64,000 bases of DNA from Talaromyces rugulosus (taxonomy: Eukaryota > Ascomycota > Eurotiomycetes > Eurotiales > Trichocomaceae). Position 1 is the stretch's first letter. Each line of letters begins with the position of its first letter. Shown here one piece after another: positions 11,101 through 23,800 of this stretch. Below the pieces are notes generated by a model. The model searched no databases and was not told the origin of the DNA. It saw only the letters and a program-made list of their open reading frames with translations. The stretch spans positions 3,790,001-3,854,000 of the forward strand of contig NC_049564.1 in assembly GCF_013368755.1 (NCBI RefSeq). Reading direction: 5' to 3'. Position numbers and translations under genes: made by a program.

Positions 11101-14100
11101 ACAGTCGCCGACCTCGACATCTAGGCCGGAAAAGCCAGTTCTGGTGAGAAAATCACTCCACGACTGTACTGACAGGTTCGGGCTACTTGTCCTGCCATCA
11201 TTCGTACCCGCCCACCAACCTGGAAGAGTACCAAATATGAGCTGTACGTCGATCGTATCCTTGGTGGTTTCGACCAGGATTAGTTTGCCTCCTGGCCGGA
11301 GCAGCTTGCGGACATTTGTCATTGTTGTCTGCATGCTCTTGGTGGCATGAAGGACCTGACAAGCTATAATCAAGTCGTAACTTCCAGTTTCAAATGACTG
11401 CGCCACAGGATCCACTTCGATATCAAGCTTGCTGAACGACATAAGACCTGCCCATTTGGCGAACTTTTCCGACGCTTTCTCGAAGAAGCCGGACGAAACA
11501 TCTGTAAAGTCGTAATGTGAGAAGTGGAACTGAGGGCCGTCAGGAGAGTCACTAGTCAGAGCCTCCAGAACCGTTGTTGTGCAGCCTCCAGTACCGCCTC
11601 CAATCTCAAGGATCCTTCCGTAGGGCGTTTTGTGGACAAAGTGCTCAACTAACTGTTTGACTTGTGGGTAAGATCGATAGCTGCGCATGCCATTTTCGTA
11701 ATATTGATGCAGCAGCTTACCCTCCATCATCAGCTCCAGTGGTGCTGCTCGCTGTAGAAGGATATCCATTAGGGAGTGCCCAATGCGGCAAAGCAGGCTG
11801 CCATTGACACTTGCTTGGGAGACTTCGTCGTACAGGATTTGCTTCGAGGCCTCGTTGGCGGCAACCCATGATTCGCTTCCTTGGGCTAGCTCACCGCTCA
11901 TCACTAGATTATCTATCTTCACCATCCACTGGAGCATTGTTTTGTAGTGTGGAAGTAGATTCTCAATTTCTGAATCAGTGAGCTTGGCGAGAACGTCGTG
12001 GATGTAGTAGAAGGTAGCCCGGTTCAACTCCATGCTGATAGCATTCATCTGGGGATCTGGATTGAAAGTCAAGGGCTTCCTAATGTCAGAAGATGCCATG
12101 AGCGTCCAATCAGGATGCCAAATCATCTTGAAACATGTCTTTGCTTCATCCAATTCCTTTTCAGCGTCGTAGGATGGCCGTTCGACCGACTGACAGAAGA
12201 GACTTTCCACCTTTGCTAGAGGGTCATGCAGTGTGTGTTCTGCGCTCGTCACACTCACATTGCTGTTGAAGCCCCGACGATCTTGGTGGTGGATATTAGA
12301 CCGTGCTACGAATTGCTGTTTGGAATATGTGGAGATGGCGCTGGACACGTATAATCGTGAGATAGAGCGCGGCAGGAGCATCGAGTTTCTGTAAGCGTCT
12401 TCCTTTAACGCACAGTACGCAGCCTGCAAGATAGAGTCGAGCGTTGTGGGATGTACAATATGGCTCACGGCATCTGGGGTCGATGCCTCAGGATCCTGCA
12501 CTTGGAACGTGGTGTCTGCGCGATTGCCATCTGCCATAATGGTCACAAGGTTCCTGAAAGAGGGACCATGATGGATGCCAGACTTGCGGAGGCGACCAAA
12601 GAGGCTCTCTGGATCAAAACTCTTACCCTGAGTGAGGGAAGAGACACCATGATCTTTGTCCAGACTGCGCACGATTGCGTCGCCCCAGCCTTGCGAAGTC
12701 GACGGCTTGAGATCTGCGGATATAAGCCCTTTGCTGTGGTGTATCCAAGAATCGCCGTTCTGCGAGATAGAGTACAAATGATATTCCCACCAGCTTTGAT
12801 GGTCGAGTTCGATGGCATTGCACTGACGAAAGGAGAGCTGAACCTCGATCCCTTCGGTGGTGTCGGGAATGACGAGGGCGTTCATAAACTCAATATCTCG
12901 CAGCTTATATCCCGATATGGACTCGCCGGATGACGCTGTCATCTGCCGGAGGCCCTCGATGGCCATGCTTATCGATCCTGCCCCTGGAAAGACAATGTCT
13001 GATTGGACCATATGATCTCGCAGCCACGGCATATCCGATACTCGAAGGAAGTGACGCCAGCTAGGAGCCAGTGGATTAACTCCCGGAATTAAGGTACCTA
13101 GGAGACGCCTGGGCGCATGCTTGCGATGGCGATGTGATGCATTCAACCTAGATTCTGCCCAGTATTTGGTACTATGATTCCATGGATAAGACGGAAGGTC
13201 ATGAAGGACTCGCAAGCCAGAGACGTCTCCTGCAAAGTTGACAGCATTGAGATCGACGGGATACCCTTTGCTTAAGAGTGTTGCTACTAGGTTCTGAGCC
13301 GTGCATAGGGCGTCCTCCCCGCGTGTCAAGCAGGAGACGTATGAGATTTCTCCATCCTTGAGACCCGAGACCTTCAGAGTCTGTCGAATTGGTCCAGCCA
13401 AAGCCCCGTGCGGGCCGAGCTCGATGAGTGTGTGGATACCACCATCAGCCGAGCTGGCAGAGCAAACCCTTTGCAACGCCGGTGAGAAAAGGACCGGATG
13501 TACAAGACTTCGAATCCAGTAGGATGCTTGGAGGCTGGAGAGATTTCTAACGATAGAACCGGTTACGGGCGATCCATACATGACTGAAGTCTGGCCTTTG
13601 GTTGGTGCAAGGAATGAACTTAATGTTTGGAGATATTCTTCTGCCATTGGAAGCATGTGGTCTGAGTGGTATGCAGCAGCTACTTTGAGCCGCCTTGCGA
13701 ACACCCCGGCTTTGGTGCAATGCTGCTCTACTTCATCGATGGCAGCATCGTCACCAGAGACCGTCACATTTGAAGGGCTGTTGACGCAGGACACTACTGC
13801 CTCGCCGGCACTAAGTGATTCAAGATAAGGAGCTACTTCCTTTTCACCCAAGCCGACAGCAAGCATGGAACCCTGGCCCACAGAAGTGTTGCTATACTTC
13901 TCTGCGAGAACACCTCGATAATAGGCAATTCCGAGGGCTTCTGAGAAGGTCAGCGCGCCAGCAGCAAAAGCAGCTGCAGCTTCTCCGCTCGAATGGCTAA
14001 CCACCGCGTTGGGCTGAATATTCCAGGACGCGAGCAGCTTGACCAGGCATAGCTGCAGCGCTACGCAGAGGACATGGCTAAGCTCTGCCTCATGGACTCG

Positions 14101-16363
14101 GCTCGAAGCCTCGTCTTTCATAAGTTCTTCGATCAAGGACCACTTCGCACCGAATCCTCTTATTATCTCATCGGCCTCCTCCGCGGCCTGTCGGAAGACC
14201 GGATACGCAAATAATTCTCTTCCCATGCCGAACCACTGCGCCCCTTGGCCGTTGAAGACAAAGCCCAGACGAGGAGCTTCGCGCGAGAATGCAGGCTTGG
14301 TCAGCGGGTTCTTCAGTGCCCTCACGAGTCCGGATGGAGTTGATGCGGAGACAGCAACCCGCCATCCGAACAGTGAACGTCGCGCACCGAGCGTATAGGC
14401 GATACTATCGAGATAGGCACTGGCCTTATCATTCGACTGCTCCTTCTCGTCGATGTATTCTGCGAGGTTAGCCATCATGGTTTGCGTGACACCTGCGTCT
14501 TTGCTGGTCAACAAAAAAACCTTGGGACAGGGTTTTTCGATGCCATTGCCATTGCCATTCTCCAAAACATACTTCACACCATTAGATGTGGTTTTTTTAT
14601 TAAACTGATGGCGTTGTGAGAGATCCGTGGTGCAGGCCTCGAGGATTGCATGCCCATTCGTGCCTCCATAACCATAATTGTTCACCGATGCACGACGAGG
14701 CATCCCTTCTGGCCATGGTTCAAGGCTAGTGGGAACCTATTTTGCAATCAGCTTTCAATATGAAATAGCCACTATTCTGGCAGAGAGACTGGACTACCTT
14801 AAACTTCCACTTTTTCGGGTCAATAGCTGGATTATAAGTCTCGAAATTCTGATTTGGAGGAATGAGCCCTTTCTCGAGGGCTAACACTGCCTTTATCACG
14901 CCAGCCAATCCACTCGAAGCCTCCATATGCCCAAGGTTCGGCTTGATAGACCCAACAAGGAGTGGGGACTCCTGTGGCCTACCAACACCGAAAACACGTC
15001 CGATCGCGGTGGCTTCGATGGGATCGCCGACGGGGGTGCCTGATCTCTGTTTAAGCTAACGCAAAACCTATCAAGGTGCTGCTATAATTGAAGACGAACC
15101 CGTCATGTGGGCCTCCACGTAAGGAGTCTTATCAGGGTCAAGGCCAGCCCGAGCATAGCAACCTTTGATTAGGTTCATCTGAGCCTCTATGGATGGCGAC
15201 GTCAGTGTGGGGGTTTTTCCATTTTGGTTGACGGCAGTCTCTCGTATGATGCCACGGATGTTATCGCCATCGCGGAGCGCATGCTCCAGGGGCTTTAGGA
15301 TCAGTGTCGCAATACCCTCGCCTCTGCCGTATCCGTTCGCGCGGGAATCGAAGGAGTAACTCTTCCCATCGGGGCTCAACATGCTACTTCTGTCATCATC
15401 ATAAGCATTTGATGGGGTTGGGAACTTCCATACCTGTTATTCGACAAGATTACAAAACTATCCGGGTTGATGAACAGATTAACCGTACTGACGATCGAAA
15501 TGTCAGCGTCCCCTGACCTCAGGCTCTGGCAACCCAAATGAAGCGAGCTCAAACTGGAGGAGCAGCCTGTATCAATCGTCATAGAGGGACCTCGAAGGTC
15601 AAAAAAATGAGATATTCTGTTTGAGATCATTGCAGCTCCATTACCCGTGAGCAGCATCATTGGGAAAGCCTCGGGATCCCGCATGAGACTGTCGTTGTAA
15701 TCCCGAAGAAAGCACCCTGAAAACACCGAGGTATTACTACCTGCAAGCCGGTCGAGCGGTATACCAGCTGAGGAAGTACGTCAATTTCAAGCAGTCCAAA
15801 ACAGATTTTGGTCACTTACCGTTCTCGGTGGCTTCAAATACTGACTCGAGCTGCAGTCTTATCTGAGGATCCATACTCTAGAGACGAGTCAGTTAACTGC
15901 GCCGAATGAATTTCAATGAACGGGATGCGTGAATTCTGGGAAGGACTAACACTGGCGACATCTGTTGAGAAGTTGAAAAATCCGGCATCGAAAAGAGATA
16001 TGTCATCCTCCAGGAAGTGGCCGCCTTTGGCACTTGTCTTGATAGTTGTCAACAAACAATACAATTTCTTTCTTCAAGCACTGTCGTCGCGAAGATGTCT
16101 GCGCTACCTACCATTGCGAGCTTTCCAATATCCCCGTCATAGAAACTGTCGTGATTGAATCTGCTCTCTGGAATTTTAGACCATGCGCTGCGTTTTTGGG
16201 CACAAAGCTCCCAGAGCTTTTCCGGATTTTTTACTCCTCCAGCAAATTGGCAGCTAATCCCGACGATGGCTATAGGAAAGCCGGGTTGCTGGAGAGATGC
16301 AGAAACCGGGCCTACATCAGGATCAGTGTCGCTGGAGGGTAGGTCGCCCGTGAATAGTACCAT
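8174..16363 (-). CDS. Highly reducing type I polyketide synthase (KS-AT-DH-cMT-ER-KR-ACP)
   Basis: Eight exons (16112-16363, 15951-16037, 15820-15877, 15434-15767, 15100-15389, 14798-15039, 9430-14736, 8174-9343) join in phase to about 2,579 residues. The KS nucleophile is Cys201 in DTGCSSSL, with later motifs EAHMTGT and [12 protein letters not shown] has Ser670 in SHSSGE. DH has His996 in a HxxxSxxxxP form plus DSILQ. The methyltransferase SAM motif [10 protein letters not shown] is near 1464, [10 protein letters not shown] near 2002, KR GGLGGIG near 2209, and ACP GLDSL near 2530. There is no thioesterase, as is usual for this class. It should build a C-methylated, largely reduced acyl chain for its divergent NRPS partner. 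Odd points are Met instead of Gly in the KS EAHGTGT motif and Ser where the KR YxxxN motif normally has Asn. The frame is intact throughout. Confidence 0.93.
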
Positions 16364-16511
16364 CGCAAGATTGAGCTAACAGGATGCTGTGTTTTTGTTC
16401 GAAGAGAGGCAAGAGAAGGGGAGCATGAGATTGCAGTTGTCCTATGCACGCCTGAGTAAATATATTTGAAGATGGGGATTGATGTGCGCATTACTCTTTT
16501 TACTGCGCGCA

Positions 16512-17116
16512 TCACCCCCCTTTCCTAAACTATCATAGTGTTGAAATCAAATTTCCTAGTAAATTCTTAGTGGTTTTAATCATCTAATCCCTAGAAGCCG
16601 TAGTATATGGCCTCTAAATCCTAAGATAAAGGCTAATTTAGCTTCAAATAGGAAGCGTAGATTTTTAGTAGCCAGCTGGCCCTTTAGAATTACTACTCTT
16701 AAAATTTTACTTTACAATAGTTTTATAATCAGCATACAGAAATTTATATACATAAAAAGATTCTCAATTAGCTTCCTATGCTAATCCTAATACTGTTATA
16801 TTAATTTACTTAACACTAAGAGATCAGTAGTATAGCGTTAAATAAAAATATTAATCTAGCTTCGTCATTTTATATTACCAAGACTAAGTAACAATTTCTT
16901 ATTATTGCTAAGGGTAAAGATCTAAAAGATAGGCAGTAGGCTTAAATTAAGTTAATTAATATTATATTTTTTACTTTACATGTGTATTTTTATAGAAAAT
17001 CTTGATAAATAGCAGTCAGGCATAGACCCTAAACTGGGATTGGGTAATCAAAACCACTAAGAATTTACTAGGAAATTTGATTTCGAAGCTACGACGGTTT
17101 GGGAAGGGGGTGGTAC
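16512..17116. mobile_element. MITE-like element with ~75-bp terminal inverted repeats, RIP-like decay
   Basis: The ends are inverted repeats. A perfect 35-bp core at 16543-16577 is the exact reverse complement of 17050-17084, and similarity extends outward through CACCCCC at both tips and inward to AATCCC, giving imperfect arms of about 75-80 bp. The interior of about 450 bp is very AT-rich, rich in stop codons and codes for nothing. Differences between the arms are mostly C/T and G/A transitions, as expected from repeat-induced point mutation. I could not identify a clear target-site duplication, so the exact ends and the superfamily are open. Confidence 0.75.
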
Positions 17117-17427
17117 GCCCCTTTGATGATATAGCGGGGATGGTTTTAACGATAACATACATCTCGGGAACTTGGTTCACGCGAGTGCTCACAATTCGAG
17201 TTGCTCCGCGTGCCTGAATGATTGAATGACCTTGCAGTACTTGCTGTAGGTGTCTGAAGAATCTTAGTTGCGATGCGGAGCCTTGTAGAATGCTGCCCCA
17301 TCTCTGCGGTTGCCGGTACATACCTTCTCTGCATAACGCCAGCACCTTCTTCCATCCAGCAACACCGACGCTGTCCAAACAGATCTCTTCTATTAGCAAT
17401 GTCAACGCCTCAACTGCAAAGTCATGA

Positions 17428-17551
17428 TCCGCAATGTCGCGGTCGTCTGCAGTGTCGTGGTCTGTCGTGTCGTGGTCTGCAATGTCGCGATCTGCAATGT
17501 CAACGGTCTGCAATGTCAACGGTCTGCAATGTCACGATCCGCGATGTAGCG
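17428..17551. repeat. 15-16 bp minisatellite, about eight copies
   Basis: Units of the form TCTGCAATGTCGCGG are tandemly arrayed with small variations; two neighbouring 16-bp copies at 17491-17522 are identical. The array ends about 315 bp before the NRPS ATG. Many units create CGG triplets, the half-site of Zn2Cys6 regulators, but that may be incidental. Confidence 0.8.
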
Positions 17552-17866
17552 CCGTAAGTGCGGCGCCAGAGCTGTCAGGGACGGAAATGACAGCCAGGTA
17601 TGGGTTCTAGGTTGTCAGGACTCTCCGGGTCAGCAACGCACGTAGATAGGGCCCACCGTCGAGGATTTCAGGTATCAGGTACCAGTCGTTGCATCAGGAA
17701 AGGAACTGCTTGCTGTGGCTTGTCGAGAGAGCTTATCGAGATCAAGAGAAAACCGACCAAATCGCGTTGCCAACACGAGAAAATCTGACCTAGTAGTACT
17801 GCTGAATTGCGATTTAGAACGAACCTTCAGCTTTTGAATCTTCAGCTTTTGACCAGCACTATCACA

Positions 17867-20800
17867 ATGGCGCCTGCCGTTATTCAGCAGGGAAATTATC
17901 ACGACCACTCCTCTGGCACAGAGATCGCAAATTGCAAACACCAAATTTCGCCACAGCATGTCGACATGCGTCAACAAAGGCAGGAACAGCAAAACCCTGA
18001 CTTTATCGTTTCTAGTTACTCAATGGATCGAAAGGAGACCGAGGCGCTGATATCCTCCTCTTGCAACGGCGCGCTGAACACTGAGACGATGGAACTAGTC
18101 ATAGCCGCGGCAATTGATGCCTTCAAACTTGTGTTCACTGACCTGGAGTTGCTGGCAATCCTGTATGAAGTAGATACCGATGTAGTTTCGGGAGGCGCTT
18201 CCCGGAAAATCCGCCCACTCGCGCTCAATAGAGCCATCACGGCCGGAAATAGTTATGCGAACGAAGAAAAACTTGGAGAGAAAGAATCGGAATTAGAAGA
18301 GAAAGAGGAGGCAGTGAGAGAAAAGGAGGAAGAATTGAAGGAGACGATCACGGTGGTCAAGGATGCATACCGCCGCGATCCTGCAGAAGAATGGAAGAGC
18401 TCTCAGTATCCTACTGAGGGTATAGAAATCCTCTTCAGGGCTTTCAGTAATGATGTTAAAGAGCTCGGCGGGACGAGTCTTCTGAAGAATAACTACAAAG
18501 CTCCTATGGCCAAGCTCGATATCGCTACTATATTGGAGCAAGGTTTACTCTGCATCAAGATCAAATATCTAGCGGCCAACACAACTATGCAAGAGTGCAT
18601 CGGCCGTTGGATAACCGCCTTTGAACAGTCGCTCCGGTCGGTGATTCATCTCACGCAAACACTAGAGCAGGAAATCCCGCATCCAACTCTCCAAGACTAC
18701 CCACTACTCCAACTACAGACGGACGCTGAGCTCGAGGAGGTGATGGAGAGTTGCCGCTCGCAACTTAGGGGGCGGCAGCTGGTCGAGATTGAGGATATTT
18801 TCCCCTGCACACCGATGCAAGAAGGTATGCTCGTTTCGAATCTGAGGGCCGCCCACTTGTACCAGGTGCGAGGTACAAAGGAAATCAAACCCAAATACCG
18901 GATCGGTTCGATCGACATCTCCACACTGCAGGAAGGGTGGCACGAGGTAGTCCAGCGCCATCAGATCTTGCGCACGGTTTTCGTGCAGGCTAAAGTTGGG
19001 AAAAGAAGCTTCCTTCAAGTTGTTCTCAAAAGCCCAATGTCAATGATGAAGTCTGTTTCTGTCGTTGACTATGAGAATGAATCGCAAATGCTGGATGATG
19101 ATCACATCCAGCTTCCCGGCCTTGATATGCCACAACAACACTTCAAAATATGCCGAGTCGCCGATGGGGGTCGTCTCTTCTGTCGCGTATACATGCACCA
19201 TGCTATCATTGATGGATTCTCCATGTCGCTCCTCTTTCGGGATCTCACGCAAGCAATCGACGGTACTCTTGCCTATGAGGCTGAGCCTCAACAATACAAG
19301 GCATTTGTGAGCTACCTCGGCGAACAAGATCGTCACGCCAGCTTGTCTTTTTGGAATAATTTCCTTTCTGGAGCATCAGCATGCAAACTTTCGTCTTTCT
19401 CTGGTGGTTATCCAGGTGCGACGAATGTGCTCCGGCGACACGTAACTTGGACTGCTACCCAGACTTCCACGATACGAAAGGTTTGCAAGCACATCGGCAT
19501 CTCGCCTGCGAGCTTTTTCCGCTCAATCTGGGCGTTGGTACTACGATGCTACGCAGGATCTGATGACGTTTGTTTTGGTACAATAAGTTCTGGTCGCCTA
19601 ATCCCTGTGACAGGTAACACTAGCGTAGTTGGACCCATGATCGCAAATGTGACTTGCCGAGCTCAAATGACAGCGTCAATGAGCATCACAACACTTTTGA
19701 AGACGATGATGAAGGACTATGGGAGAAGTTTACCTTTCCAGCATTGCTCCCTCGCCGAAATTACGCATAGTCAAGGCTTGGGTGGCTCACCTCTTTTCAA
19801 TACCGTGGTCAACTTCCTGGCAGGTCATCCAAAAGATGACCTGCTAGAAACTGCTCTGTGCACCCTTGAGTATGTCGAGTTTTACGATCCCTCAGACTAC
19901 GATATAATATTGGAAATTGTGGATGAATCATCAATTATGTCCATGTCGTTCAACACCTGGAGATCATTCATCCAGGAGGATGAAGTAGAATGCATCATTG
20001 GCACTTTCAGCCAAGCTATTGCATCTGTCGTAGCAGACCCTGATCAAACCATTGGAGGATTGAGCCTCTTCAGTCCGGCAGACATATCAAAGGTGCAATC
20101 ATGGTCCAAATATCAGCCTCCGCCAATCTATAGTACAATCCATGAGCAGGTTAGCCGTCAGGCTGCATTGAATCCCGCAAAGATGGCTGTTTGCTCAACG
20201 TCGCTAAATCTGACATACGGAGAACTTGACTCACTTTCAGACTGCCTAGCTCATATGCTAGTAGAATCGGGAGCGGGAAGAGGTAGCGTGGTGCCGTTTT
20301 GTATGGAAAAATCCGTGTGGGCAACTGTCGCAATGCTGGGTGTGCTTAAAGCCGGAGCGGCCTTTGTGCCCCTAGAACAAGCACATCCGATAGCTCGTCT
20401 AGAATGGTTCATTGACGAGATAGGGGCAGACATCATTATTTGCTCGAGCGACACGCTTCAGAAAGTTCAAGGTCTCTACAAAAACAGATCAAGTGCTCAA
20501 AATAGACTGAAGGTGGTGCTGGTGGAAGATGCGACCAGTCGAACACCATCCCCAGCATCATTACTCCCTTCGGTCGATCCCCATGATACGGCATACATTA
20601 TCTTCACTTCAGGATCGACGGGCAATCCCAAAGGAGTCGTAGTCTCACATAAAGCTGCATGCGGCAGTATGGCGCAATGTGCAGAAGCATTCCAAATGGA
20701 CTCTAAATCAAGGGTACTCCAATTCTCAGCATACACTTGGGACGCAATAGTATGCGAGATATTTTCCACTCTAGACTGTGGTGGAATAGTATTTGTACCT

Positions 20801-23800
20801 AATGAGGTAGAACGAATGGATGGGCTCGTCGAATTTATCGAGAAAATGAAGCTGAATTGGCTGTTTCTTACTCCGATAGTGCTGCGACTCATCCCGCCCG
20901 AAAAAGTAACCCAAAAGCTGACTATTATCACCATTGGAGAACTACTTGGCCAAGATCTTATCGAGATGTGGCATGAAAAAGCACTGTTGATCAATGCTTA
21001 TGGGCCAACGGAGATTTGCGTCGCATGTACAGCTGGAGTTGTCAAGAAAGGAGCATCCGGCCGTTCCATTGGCAAGCCCTTTGGAAGTAGGGCATGGGTG
21101 GTTCTACCAGAGGATCATAACCGCCTTTCGCCGCTCGGAAGTATTGGTGAACTCTTAATCGAAGGACCAAACCTCGCACAGGGATACTTCAAAGACGAGC
21201 AGAAAACGGCAGCATCGTTCCACAGCAACCCTCCTCGATGGGCTGCTCAGTTTGACCTAGAAACGAGCTGTAGATTTTTTCAAACCGGCGACTTGGTTCG
21301 ACAAAATATCGAGGATGGCTCTTTAATGTTTGTTGCTCGAAAGGATACCCAAATCAAAATTAATGGGCAGCGTGTTGAGCTCGGAGAGGTAGAGCACCAC
21401 CTTCTAAATTCGGAGAGTACCAGTATCAGGGATGCAATGGCTATGGTTCCTAAGGATGGACCATGGAAGGGCAAGCTAGTGGCAGTACTCTCTCTACCGC
21501 ACTATGGTACCTCAACGAAGACAAATACAATCCCTTTGGTTTCACCGTCGCTCCATAACGAGGTAGCCAAGGAGATTGTCCGATCCCGACGAAGGCTTGA
21601 AGACAGCCTCCCAGCATATATGGTTCCGACTTTCTGGATTCCATTGACAGAGCTTCCAGTACTTTATTCTGGGAAAATTGATCGCTCACAGGTTTCTCGT
21701 TGGCTTAGTGAACCCGATGAAAAGAATAAGGAGCAAATACAAGCATGGGTGGACAGCATTCATACATTAGACGAGCATCAGAAACACCCTACAACGCCGG
21801 CCCAAGAGAAGCTGCAACGAATTTGGGCCAACGTACTACATCTTCCAGCAGGCAAAGTCGGCGTTGACAGATCCTTCCTTAGCCTTGGAGGTGATTCAAT
21901 TTTGGCTATAACAGTCGCTACACAGAGCCGCGCTGCTGGTATTCCTGTGATAGTTCAGGATCTGCTTCGCCGAAAGACCCTCGAAGAATTGGCGCCAGCA
22001 GCTGAAATAGAAGCACCAGGACTGCAGGAGCCGAATTCAGAGCAAAGTTCCAAGCTTTCATCCGCACAAGCATTTTACCTTGCTGCTGGTCAGGACCAGC
22101 TTATCCATCCAGGCCTTCTTATCAGCTTACGGCAATCTGTGGAGTCTGACGAAGTCTTAGCAGCCGTCAAGATTCTAGTTGATCGTCATCCAACGCTGCG
22201 AGCTCGCTTTGAGCAGAATGGAGATGAGGATTGCAAGTGGACGCAAAGACTAGTTCATGATGTACAAGATTCGTGGATCTCCCACTCCCATCAGCTTGAC
22301 AGCGCGGAAGAGATTGAAATGGTCTATGCTAGCAGCCAGAGTGATGTGGCAATCCAACCTGGCCCAGTCTTCTCTGTTAATCTAATCCATATACAGCGCA
22401 AAGTGCCCTGTGATTATATACTCTTTACAGCAAACGCTCTGGTCGCTGACATTGAGTCTTGGCGTATCATATTCGAGGACCTTGAGAATATCTTACAAAC
22501 AGGCGCTCCTCTGCAATCGACATCTATGCCATTCCTGGACTGGATTGACCGGCAGCCAATTACCGCAGAGGCTGCACTGTCTACCGAAGTAAATCCTGAT
22601 GACTGGGGCTTGAAAGCTGGCTACTACAATGACTTAGCCGTCGCTGACTTCTCAATGAGCCAAGATGAGACCGAGCTGCTGCTGACCTCGTGTAATCGCG
22701 CGCTACGGACTGCACCAACGGATCTAATCATTGCTGCCGTGCTAGATGCTTTCGAACATGTGTTCACTGACCGGAAGTTGCCAACAGTCTTTAGTGAACA
22801 AGATGCACGACAACCTTTACAAGGTAACATGAACATTGCCAGGACAGTAGGTCTGTTCACGAAGATATTTCCTATTTCGCTACAGCCAGAGGACACGGCG
22901 GAGCAGCAGCACGAATTGGGCAACTCGAGTATAAGGGAAACAATCATCAAGGTCAAGGATTGTCTCATGGCGGCTAAACGTACACATTGGAGTGGTAAAG
23001 CGATATCTGCCAGCCATGAGCCAATGGAGATCCTTTTCAGGGCATTTAGCACGTTTCAAAACCTTGGAGGGGAAGGAACTATGCTTCAAGCCAGAATCTT
23101 AGCAGAGCAACGCCATGTAGCGTCATTGGCAGTATTCGAATTTTCTCCCTCCTTAAAGCAAGATTCACTGGTCATCAAACTCAGCTACCCCTCCTGCATT
23201 CTTCTGCATGAGAAAATCAGCGAATGGATGGAGCATTCCAAATACTCACTCCAGGCACTGATTCGTCTTACTAAATCCCTCGAATCCCAACCCACGCTTC
23301 AAGACTATCCACTACTTGAACTAACTTCATATAGCAACCTTGATAAAGTGGCAAAGAGTTGTCAGATGCAACTTGGTTTGCATAACCTAGCAGAGATTGA
23401 GGATATCTACCCCTGTTCGCCGATGCAAGAAGGCATCATTCTTGCGCAAGCAAAGACTTCATTATCAATTTATGATCAGCGGCTAACATGGAAGATCCAA
23501 AACTCTGATGTGGATTTGTGCAAACTTCAAAATGCGTGGCAGACTTTAGTCGATCGTCATACGATGTTAAGAACTGTCTTCATCGAATATCCACTACAGG
23601 AACACCACGCCGTCCAAGTGGTTTTCCGTCAATTTACCGCTAAAATATCGCGGATTGAGTGCAAGGATATCGAAGAATTTCGAATTACCCAAGCAAATAG
23701 ACCAGAATCACAAAGCAAAGTACTTCACGACCTTGTGATCTGCGAGACTCAAGACGGCAATTTCTACTGCGCGTTGAGCTTTAATCATATTTTGGGTGAT

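Larger units (their letters stand above)
16364..17866. promoter_or_regulatory. Bidirectional PKS/NRPS promoter region
   Basis: This region lies between the divergent start codons of the two megasynthases and is therefore the presumed shared control region. It carries an inverted-repeat element in its centre and a minisatellite on the NRPS side. An open minus-strand frame of 167 codons (17016-17519) reads straight through the element arm and the minisatellite, where it gives a DIADHD-type repeat, so I do not treat it as a gene. Confidence 0.6.

Noticed and set aside
17016..17519. 167-codon minus-strand open frame
   Set aside because: It runs through the inverted-repeat arm and the minisatellite, and its repeat peptide is just the translated array. 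No conserved domain is visible.
17807..17866. NRPS start at a TTG 60 nt upstream
   Set aside because: Not an ATG; the ATG at 17867 has good context and is the first in frame.
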